Assembly (NCBI RefSeq): GCF_029581355.1
Contig: NZ_CP120849.1
Span: forward strand, 3,628,501 to 3,692,500
Direction of reading: 5' to 3'
DNA from: Parabacteroides chongii
GTDB lineage: Bacteria; Bacteroidota; Bacteroidia; Bacteroidales; Tannerellaceae
DNA: 64,000 bases
Shown here: positions 25,086-32,370 of the stretch, piece by piece
How the letters are laid out: every line of letters begins with the position of its first letter
Position numbering within the stretch: the first letter of the stretch is position 1
Made by a program: the position numbers and the translations under genes
Notes under the pieces: generated by a model
What the model was told of the DNA's origin: nothing
Database searches by the model: none
The model's input: the letters and a program-made list of their open reading frames with translations, nothing else

Positions 25086-26369
25086 ATGACATTTGAACAA
25101 TTACAACTGATCGAGCCGATACGTAAGGCTCTCAGAGAAGAAGGATACACCATCCCAACCCCTATACAAGCAGAAGCGATTCCCAATGTTTTAGATGGAT
25201 ACGATTTATTAGGTTGCGCACAGACCGGAACAGGTAAGACGGCAGCTTTTTCAATCCCTATTTTACAAAATCTGTATAATGAACGTCAGAGTGGATTTGC
25301 ACGTGGTATCAAAGCATTGATACTAACGCCTACCCGTGAGTTGGCGATCCAGATCGGGGAAAGTTTTTCTGCGTATGGAAAATATACCAAGCTGAAACAT
25401 ACGGTTATATTCGGTGGAGTGGGACAGAAGCCCCAGACGGATGTGCTTAAGCAGGGAGTGGATGTGCTGATTGCAACGCCCGGACGTCTGCTGGATTTGA
25501 TCAACCAAGGTTTTATCAGCCTGAAGACATTAGACTATTTTGTCCTGGATGAAGCCGACCGTATGCTCGATATGGGATTTATTCATGATATCAAGCGTAT
25601 CCTGCCCCTATTGCCGAAGAAACGCCAGTCGTTGTTTTTCTCGGCTACTATGCCTCCCGAAATAGAACGGCTTGCCGGAACAATCCTGGTAGAGCCCCGG
25701 AAGGTAGAGGTCACACCCGCTTCATCGACGGTGGATAAGATCGACCAGTCCGTTTATTTTGTAGAAAAGGGGGAGAAAGTAAGTCTGCTTACTCATTTGT
25801 TGAAAGATTCTTCGTTGGAATCGGTACTGGTATTTACCCGGACGAAGCATGGGGCGGATAAAGTAGCCCGTGTCTTGGCGAAAGCGAATATCGGAGCGGA
25901 GGCTATTCATGGAAACAAGAGCCAGACGGCCCGCCAGCGTGCGTTGACCAACTTTAAGGATCATACGACCCGTGTGCTGATCGCAACGGATATTGCCGCC
26001 CGCGGTATCGACGTGGATCATCTTTCGCATGTGATCAATTACGAACTGCCCAATGTGCCGGAAACGTATGTGCATCGTATTGGCCGTACAGGTCGTGCGG
26101 GACGTAGCGGAGTGGCTTATTCTTTCTGTGATGCCGAAGAGGTTCCATACCTGAAGGATATACAGAAACTGATCGGTAAGCAAATACCTGTTGCCGGGGG
26201 AAACGAATTTGAAACGGCGGAAGTAAAAGCAGCCGTAGCCGATAAAAAAGAAGCTATCAAGCAGGAATCCAAGCGCCGCAATATGTTCGGTAGCAAACGC
26301 GACGGAAGCTACTGGCGGAATAAGAAGCGGGCAGAAACCGGAAATCAGAAGACAACTAAAAAGAAATAA
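25086..26369 (+). CDS. DEAD-box ATP-dependent RNA helicase (RhlE-like)
   Basis: A 427-residue RNA helicase. All motifs are present: [11 protein letters not shown] (Q motif), [14 protein letters not shown] (I), [11 protein letters not shown] (Ia), ATPGRLLD (Ib), [12 protein letters not shown] (II), FFSATMP (III), [16 protein letters not shown] (IV), [13 protein letters not shown] (V) and [15 protein letters not shown] (VI). The C-terminal 60 residues are lysine- and arginine-rich ([20 protein letters not shown]), the usual unspecific RNA-binding tail. The family acts in ribosome assembly and RNA decay and is often cold-induced. Confidence 0.94.
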   Translation: MTFEQLQLIEPIRKALREEGYTIPTPIQAEAIPNVLDGYDLLGCAQTGTGKTAAFSIPILQNLYNERQSGFARGIKALILTPTRELAIQIGESFSAYGKYTKLKHTVIFGGVGQKPQTDVLKQGVDVLIATPGRLLDLINQGFISLKTLDYFVLDEADRMLDMGFIHDIKRILPLLPKKRQSLFFSATMPPEIERLAGTILVEPRKVEVTPASSTVDKIDQSVYFVEKGEKVSLLTHLLKDSSLESVLVFTRTKHGADKVARVLAKANIGAEAIHGNKSQTARQRALTNFKDHTTRVLIATDIAARGIDVDHLSHVINYELPNVPETYVHRIGRTGRAGRSGVAYSFCDAEEVPYLKDIQKLIGKQIPVAGGNEFETAEVKAAVADKKEAIKQESKRRNMFGSKRDGSYWRNKKRAETGNQKTTKKK

Positions 26370-26441
26370 AGACATTATTCCTGATGGAGTAAAAATCGGG
26401 AGCTACATGCTTTGAAATCCGTATGATTAATTATATTTGCA

Positions 26442-26468
26442 GGCGTTGGATAATCAACGCCTTTTTTT
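26442..26468 (+). terminator. Terminator after the RNA helicase gene
   Basis: GGCGTTG (26442-26448), loop GATAAT, CAACGCC (26455-26461), then seven T residues. It ends 19 bases before the sulfatase start. A TATATTTG box at 26432-26439 lies immediately before it; because the hairpin would start at the predicted transcription start, I read it as the terminator of the upstream gene rather than a sulfatase attenuator. Confidence 0.8.
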
Positions 26469-26487
26469 ATTCATGAAAGCATAAAAT

Positions 26488-28008
26488 ATGAAAAATCTAC
26501 TATGTATAGCTGCCGGAATAGGAGCTATGTTCACCTTAAACGTCTATGCCCAAACGGGGCAGCAGCCCAACGTGGTGGTTATTGTAGCTGACGATTTGGG
26601 GTACGGCGACCTGAGCTGTTATGGCGCTACCACGATTCGTACTCCGGGGATGGACCGGATAGCCAATGAGGGATTGCGTTTTACGCAGGGATATTGTACG
26701 GCGGCTACTTCTACGCCCAGCCGTTATTCTCTTCTGACCGGGTTGTATCCCTGGACAAATAAAGATGCCAAGATACTTCCGGGCAATGCGGCTTTGATCA
26801 TTGATACCCAGCAAATCACTTTGCCGAAGGTGATGAAGCAGGCGGGATATACAACCGGTTCGGTCGGTAAATGGCATCTGGGACTGGGTGACGGGGCGGT
26901 CGACTGGAATGAAACGGTTTATCCCGGAGCAAAAGAAGTGGGATATGACTATTCCTTTATCCAGGCGGCAACCAACGACCGGGTACCTTGCATCTTTATT
27001 GAAAATGGAAAAGGTGTCGGACTCGATCCGAATGATCCGTTGTATGTCAGTTATAAGCATAATTTCCCGGGTGAACCGACCGGTAAGGATAATCCGGAAT
27101 TGCTCCGGATGCATCCGAGTGTGGGACATGCCGGATCGATCGTGAATGGCGTTCCCCGTATCGGATTTCAGAAAGGCGGTAAAGCTGCCCAATGGAAAGA
27201 CGAGGATATGGCTGAGTTGTTTCTGGAGAAGGCAAAAGGTTTTCTGAAAGACAATAAGGACAAACCGTTCTTCCTGTATTACGGATTGCATCAGCCGCAT
27301 GTGCCTCGCGTACCGAATCAGAAATTTGCCGGAAAGTCGGGAATGGGACCCCGTGGAGATGTTATTCTGGAGGCAGACTGGTGTGTGACGGAGTTTTTGA
27401 ATGAACTGGATCGGTTGGGATTGACGGAAAATACGTTGGTAATTCTGACCAGCGATAATGGGCCTGTGCTGGACGACGGTTATCAGGATCAGGCCGTGGA
27501 GTTGGTCGGTGATCATAAAATGGCAGGTCCTCACCGGGGTGGAAAGACGAGCTTGTATGATGGAGGAACTTGCATTCCGTTCCTGTTGCGTTGGCCGGCG
27601 GTTGTCAAGCCCGGTGTATCCGATGCACTGGTTTGCCAGATGGATTTGCTGGCATCTTTGGCGGCATTGACGGGACAGACGTATCCGGATAAGACGGATA
27701 GCCAGAACACGTTACCTGTTTTTTTAGGAAAAAGCGATCAGGGACGTCGGGAGCTGGTTACCGAAGGTTATTTCAATTATGCCCTGCATCAGGGTGATTG
27801 GGTGATGATACCGCCTTATCCTGCTTATTATGACGATCCTGACGGGGTCGGTTTTTCCGGTCTGGGAAATTGTTATCAATTATATAATATAAAGGAAGAC
27901 ATCGGACAGGAACACAATCTGGCGGAAAAGGAACCCCGGCGTTTGCGACAAATGATGATGACGTTTGAAAAGCTAAAAAGAGAGACAGGAAAGATTACAA
28001 ATTATTAA
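26488..28008 (+). CDS. Serine-type arylsulfatase (S1 family)
   Basis: A 506-residue exported sulfatase. The leader MKNLLCIAAGIGAMFTLNVYAQ is a signal peptide. The metal site VVIVADDLGYGDLSCYGA is followed by the modification motif CTAATSTPSRYSLLTG, in which the serine of S-T-P-S-R would become formylglycine; Bacteroidales sulfatases are typically of this type and need the radical-SAM maturase anSME, which is not in the window. GKWHLG and TSDNGP motifs are also present. It probably removes sulfate from host glycans in the periplasm. The GH109 gene follows on the same strand but with its own promoter. Confidence 0.9.
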   Translation: MKNLLCIAAGIGAMFTLNVYAQTGQQPNVVVIVADDLGYGDLSCYGATTIRTPGMDRIANEGLRFTQGYCTAATSTPSRYSLLTGLYPWTNKDAKILPGNAALIIDTQQITLPKVMKQAGYTTGSVGKWHLGLGDGAVDWNETVYPGAKEVGYDYSFIQAATNDRVPCIFIENGKGVGLDPNDPLYVSYKHNFPGEPTGKDNPELLRMHPSVGHAGSIVNGVPRIGFQKGGKAAQWKDEDMAELFLEKAKGFLKDNKDKPFFLYYGLHQPHVPRVPNQKFAGKSGMGPRGDVILEADWCVTEFLNELDRLGLTENTLVILTSDNGPVLDDGYQDQAVELVGDHKMAGPHRGGKTSLYDGGTCIPFLLRWPAVVKPGVSDALVCQMDLLASLAALTGQTYPDKTDSQNTLPVFLGKSDQGRRELVTEGYFNYALHQGDWVMIPPYPAYYDDPDGVGFSGLGNCYQLYNIKEDIGQEHNLAEKEPRRLRQMMMTFEKLKRETGKITNY

Positions 28009-28045
28009 TTGATACATTTGATTGCTTCTTTTTTTTCTAAACATA

Positions 28046-28076
28046 TTTGAGAAGTTGATTAAATATTATAAATTTG
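28046..28076 (+). promoter_or_regulatory. Complete Bacteroidales housekeeping promoter of the GH109 gene
   Basis: TTTG at 28046-28049, a 19-base spacer and TAAATTTG at 28069-28076. Both elements and the spacing fit the primary-sigma consensus of Bacteroides. The start codon follows at 28108, leaving a leader of about 25 bases. Confidence 0.8.
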
Positions 28077-28107
28077 CCCACTTAACAAGAAATACTAATA
28101 AAATAAC

Positions 28108-29511
28108 ATGGAAAACACTCGTCGTTCCTTTCTTAAGAAAATGACCGCCGCCGGAGTTGGCGCGGCAGGTTTGGCCATGGCTGGTACAGCATCGGCCACT
28201 ACAGTAGCAGGTTCTCCGGAACCTCAGAAGAAAAAAACAGCCGGAAAAGATGATGGCAAACTACGTTTCGGATTTATCGGAACTGGTTCTCGTTGTCATG
28301 AACACATCAATAACGTGTTGGCTATCCCCGGCAATAAGATTGTTGCCATCTGCGATATCCAGCAGGGACCTATTGATCGTACGCTGAAACACATTGCTAA
28401 ATTTAACGTTGACGCTCCGAAAGTGTACAAAGGTGGCGAACGCGAATTCGAAAAGATGTTGAACAACGAAGAATTCGATTGCGTGATCATTGCCAGCCCG
28501 TGGGAATGGCACGTACCGATGTCGGTAGCTGCTATGAAAGCCGGTGTTCCTTACGTAGGTGTGGAAGTTTCTGCCGCCAATACGTTGGAAGAATGCTGGG
28601 ACCTGGTCAATGTATCGGAAGCAACAGGAAGCCATCTGAACATCATGGAAAATGTTTGCTATCGTCGTGATTGTATGGCGGCATTGAACATGGTTCGCGA
28701 AGGTTTGTTCGGTGAATTATTGCACGGTGGTTGCGGTTACGAACATGACTTGCGTGATGTAAAATTCAATGATGGTAAGAACTATACTTACCAGAAGGGT
28801 GGTGAGTTGCGTATGGGGCCAACTGCTTTTGCTGAAGCTCAGTGGCGTACGAATCACTCTGTACATCGTAATGGGGACGTGTATCCGACTCACGGTATCG
28901 GACCGGTTGCCAATTGTATGGATATCAACCGTGGTAACCGCTTCGTTGCTATGTCTGCTATGGCAACTCAATCTCGCGGATTGCATAAGTTTATCGTAGA
29001 TAATGGTGGTGAAAACCATCCGTTGGCTAAGGTTCGCTTTAACCTGGGTGACATCGTGACATCTATGATCAAATGTGCAAACGGTCAGACCATTATCGTT
29101 ACTCACGATACAAACTCTCCTCGTCCTTATTCTTTGGGATTCCGTATTCAGGGTACAGATGGCTTATGGATGAACGATGGCGATCATGTATATGTGGAAG
29201 GCCAGTCTAAACCTCACCGTTGGGATAATTCTGACGAATGGTTCAAGAAATACGACCACAAACTATGGGCTCAGTTGGATGCTCAGGCAAAAGAAGCCGG
29301 TCACGGTGGTATGGACTTTATCATGATGTATGACCTGATCGATCGCATCAAGAACAAACGTCCGGCTCCAATGGATTGTTATGATGCTGCTGCATGGAGT
29401 GCTATCTCCGCTTTGTCAGAAATGTCTATCGCTCGTGGCGGTGCCTTGGTTGACTTCCCTGATTTTACTCGCGGACAATGGATTAACCGTAAACCAGAAT
29501 TCGGTATGTAA
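28108..29511 (+). CDS. GH109 family glycosidase (alpha-N-acetylgalactosaminidase-like)
   Basis: A 467-residue Gfo/Idh/MocA-fold protein with a twin-arginine leader (NTRRSFLKKMTAAGVGAAGL). An NAD-binding motif (RFGFIGTGSRCHEH) follows at about residues 52-65. Segments IMENVCYRRDCMAALNMVRE, GGCGYEHDLRDV, RTNHSVHRNGDVYPTHGIGP and GFRIQGTDGLWMNDGDHVYV are those of the GH109 family, which uses tightly bound NAD to cleave alpha-GalNAc by transient oxidation. Folding with the cofactor before Tat export explains the leader. Blood-group A or mucin-core GalNAc is a plausible target, but GH109 members vary in activity. Confidence 0.88.
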   Translation: MENTRRSFLKKMTAAGVGAAGLAMAGTASATTVAGSPEPQKKKTAGKDDGKLRFGFIGTGSRCHEHINNVLAIPGNKIVAICDIQQGPIDRTLKHIAKFNVDAPKVYKGGEREFEKMLNNEEFDCVIIASPWEWHVPMSVAAMKAGVPYVGVEVSAANTLEECWDLVNVSEATGSHLNIMENVCYRRDCMAALNMVREGLFGELLHGGCGYEHDLRDVKFNDGKNYTYQKGGELRMGPTAFAEAQWRTNHSVHRNGDVYPTHGIGPVANCMDINRGNRFVAMSAMATQSRGLHKFIVDNGGENHPLAKVRFNLGDIVTSMIKCANGQTIIVTHDTNSPRPYSLGFRIQGTDGLWMNDGDHVYVEGQSKPHRWDNSDEWFKKYDHKLWAQLDAQAKEAGHGGMDFIMMYDLIDRIKNKRPAPMDCYDAAAWSAISALSEMSIARGGALVDFPDFTRGQWINRKPEFGM

Positions 29512-29527
29512 TATGTCGGGGGTGTAA

Positions 29528-29547
29528 GGGCGGTTCGCGAACCGCCC
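29528..29547. repeat. 20-bp perfect palindrome
   Basis: The self-complementary sequence GGGCGGTTCGCGAACCGCCC lies 17 bases after the GH109 stop. The dyad continues outward with one mismatch (GTA and TAC). No T-run follows it, and a proper terminator lies next to it. It looks like a mobile or interspersed palindromic element rather than a terminator. Confidence 0.75.
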
Positions 29548-29570
29548 CTACGGAACAACAATATAAATGA

Positions 29571-29602
29571 AAAGGCTATCGGGATTCCGATGGCCTTTTT
29601 TG
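29571..29602. terminator. Bidirectional terminator between GH109 and nadE
   Basis: AAAGGCTATCGG (29571-29582), loop GATT, CCGATGGCCTTT (29587-29598), then T residues on the + strand; on the - strand the stem is followed by TTTTCATTT. One T-G wobble is the only imperfection. It lies between two convergent genes. Confidence 0.85.
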
Positions 29603-29603
29603 T

Positions 29604-31535
29604 TTACTTCAACCCTTCTATCTCTTTCAGCCATAATGTTGCCATTGCATCGCTCGGCATACGCCAGTCGCCACGTGGGGAAAGGCTGACGGAACCGACT
29701 TTCGGGCCGTCGGGCAGGCAACTTCGTTTGAATTGTTGCTGGAAGAAACGGCGGAAGAACGTATAGAGCCATTTTTTGATTGTCTCCTTGTCGTAATTGT
29801 CTTTGAAAGCCTGCCCGGCCAGGAAGTAAATCTTGGCAGGTGAGGTGCCGAAGCGGAGGAAGTGATACAGGAAGAAATCGTGTAGCTCGTATGGGCCTAC
29901 CAAGTCTTCCGTTTTCTGTTTGATATTTCCGTTTTCATCTGCCGGGATCAGTTCAGGGCTGATAGGGGTATCGACGATATCCAGCAAGGTAGCGCGGGAG
30001 GCTTCATCCACCCGGTTGTGTGCAACCCATTCTACCAGGTATTTGACCAATGTTTTAGGGATACTTCCGTTGACGCCATACATCGACATATGATCGCCGT
30101 TGTAGGTCGCCCAACCCAGTGCCAGTTCCGACAGGTCGCCGGTTCCGATCACCATACCGCCCACTTGGTTGGCTACGTCCATCAGGATTTGGGTACGTTC
30201 GCGTGCCTGGCTGTTCTCGTAGGTTACATCATGGACGGACGGATCGTGGTTGATGTCTTTGAAGTGTTGGAGGCAGGCATCTTTGATCGAAATTTCTTTC
30301 AGGGTGACACCCAGGTGGCGGATCAGGTCGCAAGCATTGGTATAGGTGCGGTCGGTGGTTCCGAAGCCGGGCATGGTGATACCGAGTATCTGACTCCGGG
30401 GGATGCCGAGCGCATCGAAGGTCATCACGGTTACCAACAGGGCTAATGTGGAATCCAGTCCACCCGAAATACCGACAACCGCCGTTTTAGAATGGGTATG
30501 GACCATGCGTTTGGCTAGTCCGGCTACCTGGATCTGGAAGATTTCTTCGCAACGCTCTTTCAGAGCATCGCCGGAAGGAGTGAAAGGATGCGGGTCGATC
30601 GGGCGTGTCAGTACCGGATCTCCGGAAGTTTCGGACAGGGCGAACGGGACTACGATCGTTTCCTCAGGTAATAAAGTGGAGGCTCCGTGCATGAAGCTGG
30701 TGTTTACGCGACGGTCGTTTTGCAGGTTTTCAACGTCGATCTCACTAATGATGAGTTGTTCCTGCATGGTGAAGCGCGGTGATTCTTCCAGGAGATTTCC
30801 GTTTTCGGCAATGATGCCGTTACCTGCAAAAACAAGGTCTGTGCTGGATTCTCCGAAACCGGCGGAGGTATAGACATATCCTGCCATACAACGGGCAGAT
30901 TGCTGGCGGATCAGCGAACGAAGGTAATGGTGTTTACCGATCAGTTCGTTGCTGGCGGATATATTTACCAGGATATTGGCTCCTTCCATTGCGAGTAGGG
31001 AACTGGGAGGAACGGGAACCCACAGGTCTTCACATATCTCGATACCGACTTTTACTTGTCCGGAGGCGAATAATAGGTGACTATTCATTGGGTATCGGTT
31101 GTTTCCGATCGAGATGGTTTTATCCCATAACTCGGTAGCGGATGTAAACCAGCGCTGTTCCTGAAATTCTTTGTAGTTCGGCAGATATGTTTTTGGAACT
31201 ACGCCTATTATCTTTCCGCTCTGAAAAGCGATGGCGGCATTGATCAGTCGGTTGTCCGTTACGAGCGGGGCACCGACGATGGTGAGCAGGTTCAGGTCGG
31301 CGGTGTCACCCACGAGTTTTAATAGGGCCTGTTCTGCATTCTTCAGTAAAGTTTGCTGGGCAAACAAGTCGAGGCAGGTATAGGCCGTCACCGACAATTC
31401 GGGGAAAGCGATCAGCTGGACTCCCTTTTCCGATGCCTGGCGCATCAGGTTTTCTATCTGCCCTATATTATAAGAGCAATCTGCCACCTGTACGTGGGGG
31501 ACGGCTGCTGCTACTTTTATAAATCCGTAGTTCAT
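29604..31535 (-). CDS. nadE: Glutamine-dependent NAD+ synthetase
   Basis: A 643-residue two-domain enzyme that amidates deamido-NAD to NAD using glutamine. The N-terminal nitrilase-like glutaminase has its triad in LIAFPELSVTAYTCLD (Glu), VVPKTYLPNYKEFQEQRWF (Lys) and VGIEICEDLWVPVPP (Cys). The C-terminal synthetase has the PP-loop VVGISGGLDSTLALLV (about residue 356), GTGDLSELALGWATYNGDHM and the NGSIPKTLV segment. The length is normal for the glutaminase-fused form. It starts 11 bases after the toxin stop, so it may be partly transcribed from the toxin-antitoxin promoter. Confidence 0.94.
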   Translation of the reverse strand: MNYGFIKVAAAVPHVQVADCSYNIGQIENLMRQASEKGVQLIAFPELSVTAYTCLDLFAQQTLLKNAEQALLKLVGDTADLNLLTIVGAPLVTDNRLINAAIAFQSGKIIGVVPKTYLPNYKEFQEQRWFTSATELWDKTISIGNNRYPMNSHLLFASGQVKVGIEICEDLWVPVPPSSLLAMEGANILVNISASNELIGKHHYLRSLIRQQSARCMAGYVYTSAGFGESSTDLVFAGNGIIAENGNLLEESPRFTMQEQLIISEIDVENLQNDRRVNTSFMHGASTLLPEETIVVPFALSETSGDPVLTRPIDPHPFTPSGDALKERCEEIFQIQVAGLAKRMVHTHSKTAVVGISGGLDSTLALLVTVMTFDALGIPRSQILGITMPGFGTTDRTYTNACDLIRHLGVTLKEISIKDACLQHFKDINHDPSVHDVTYENSQARERTQILMDVANQVGGMVIGTGDLSELALGWATYNGDHMSMYGVNGSIPKTLVKYLVEWVAHNRVDEASRATLLDIVDTPISPELIPADENGNIKQKTEDLVGPYELHDFFLYHFLRFGTSPAKIYFLAGQAFKDNYDKETIKKWLYTFFRRFFQQQFKRSCLPDGPKVGSVSLSPRGDWRMPSDAMATLWLKEIEGLK

Positions 31536-31546
31536 ATTCTATTTGT

Positions 31547-31870
31547 TTATCGTATTGCTTGTTTGAGTTTATCGGGGGCTTGCCGGCAATCGAAGATATT
31601 ATTTATACGTATCTTATCTTTATTGATGTGATAAACGATCTTATAATGACCACTAATCAAATAACGATACTCGTGAGGATCGTCGGCTAAAGATGGCTCT
31701 ATTTGTCCTATGAAAGGCATGTGTATAAGCCGTCTTGCTTCTGCTTGAATAGCTTCAATTATACTTTGGGCAACTCTTAAAGAGACCTCTTTTTTATAGT
31801 ATAAGGCTATGGTTTTTAATTCTTTTTGGGCAGGTCGAGACCAAATAAGACGATACGCTATTTCCACCAT
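31547..31870 (-). CDS. ParE/RelE-family toxin
   Basis: A 107-residue protein with the RelE/ParE fold pattern: YRLIWSRPAQKELKTIALYY, a long helix, MPFIGQIEPSLADDPHEYRY and LISGHYKIVYHINKDKIRI. The YLISGHYKIVYHI block is the usual central sheet. Members block translation or gyrase; which applies is not evident. Its start overlaps the end of the upstream gene by 13 bases, the order antitoxin then toxin being standard for the type II systems. Confidence 0.85.
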   Translation of the reverse strand: MVEIAYRLIWSRPAQKELKTIALYYKKEVSLRVAQSIIEAIQAEARRLIHMPFIGQIEPSLADDPHEYRYLISGHYKIVYHINKDKIRINNIFDCRQAPDKLKQAIR

Positions 31871-32247
31871 GTTTTTATTTCTTCAGAAAGTTCTTCATCG
31901 GTGATATATTCTCCGCGCTCGATTGCTTCTTCCGATTCCCTGATTGCCGCAATCATTTCTTCTTGCGAATGAACGACGCAAGGACGAGGATTCTCTTTCT
32001 TGGCAAAGAATTGAAGCATTCCTGTTTCATTAATTCCTTTTCTTTCGTGAAGCTCTTTTTCTGCTTGGTCGATTTCTTGGTTGGCTTCTTCAAGGCTATA
32101 TGCGATAGGAGACAAAGTAATAGTCTTTTTCGTCATTATCCGCTTCGCATACTTTTCCAGTTTAGCCATTGTTTCGAGGCTATCCATCTTGTTGAGATAT
32201 TTCTCGATGAAGTTTTCTCTCCATTGTTGTAATTCCATTGCCGTCAT
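31858..32247 (-). CDS. Antitoxin of the ParE/RelE pair
   Basis: A 129-residue acidic partner of the toxin. The C-terminal part (EEMIAAIRESEEAIERGEYI then TDEELSEEIKTWWK) is the pattern of antitoxin tails that wrap RelE/ParE toxins. The N-terminal half (MELQQWRENFIEKYLNKMDS and after) is helical and no standard DNA-binding motif was recognised. I chose the ATG at 32247: it follows AAGGAG and a -7 box at 32280-32287, while the longer frame starting at 32352 would span that promoter. The length is above the usual 70-90 residues. Confidence 0.7.
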   Translation of the reverse strand: MTAMELQQWRENFIEKYLNKMDSLETMAKLEKYAKRIMTKKTITLSPIAYSLEEANQEIDQAEKELHERKGINETGMLQFFAKKENPRPCVVHSQEEMIAAIRESEEAIERGEYITDEELSEEIKTWWK

Positions 32248-32279
32248 AACGTAAACTCCTTTCTTATATAATGATGCTC

Positions 32280-32287
32280 CAAAGGTA
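32280..32287 (-). promoter_or_regulatory. -7 box of the toxin-antitoxin operon
   Basis: TACCTTTG on the - strand, 32 bases before the antitoxin start, with TTTC (a near match to the -33 TTTG) exactly 19 bases further upstream at 32307-32310. A good ribosome site (AAGGAG) lies downstream. It fixes the antitoxin start. Confidence 0.6.
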
Positions 32288-32311
32288 TGTATTTCTCCGG
32301 GAATATGAAAG

Positions 32312-32344
32312 AAGGGAAGCCATACTTCGTAGCATGCTTCCCTT
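32312..32344 (-). terminator. Terminator after glutamine synthetase
   Basis: Nine-bp stem AAGGGAAGC (32312-32320) and GCTTCCCTT (32336-32344); inside it a three-bp TAC/GTA stem. On the - strand it is followed by CTTTCATATT, a weak T-run. It sits 27 bases after the glnN stop and abuts the toxin-antitoxin promoter. Confidence 0.6.
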
Positions 32345-32370
32345 GTAAACACAAAACAATCAACAAAAAA

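Noticed and set aside
26432..26468. Sulfatase promoter followed by an attenuator
   Set aside because: The hairpin would begin at the predicted start of transcription and there is no -33 TTTG at 19-21 bases (the nearest is at 17), so it is more simply the terminator of the RNA helicase gene.
32248..32352. N-terminal extension of the antitoxin
   Set aside because: It overlaps the TACCTTTG promoter box and lacks a ribosome site, while AAGGAG precedes the ATG at 32247.
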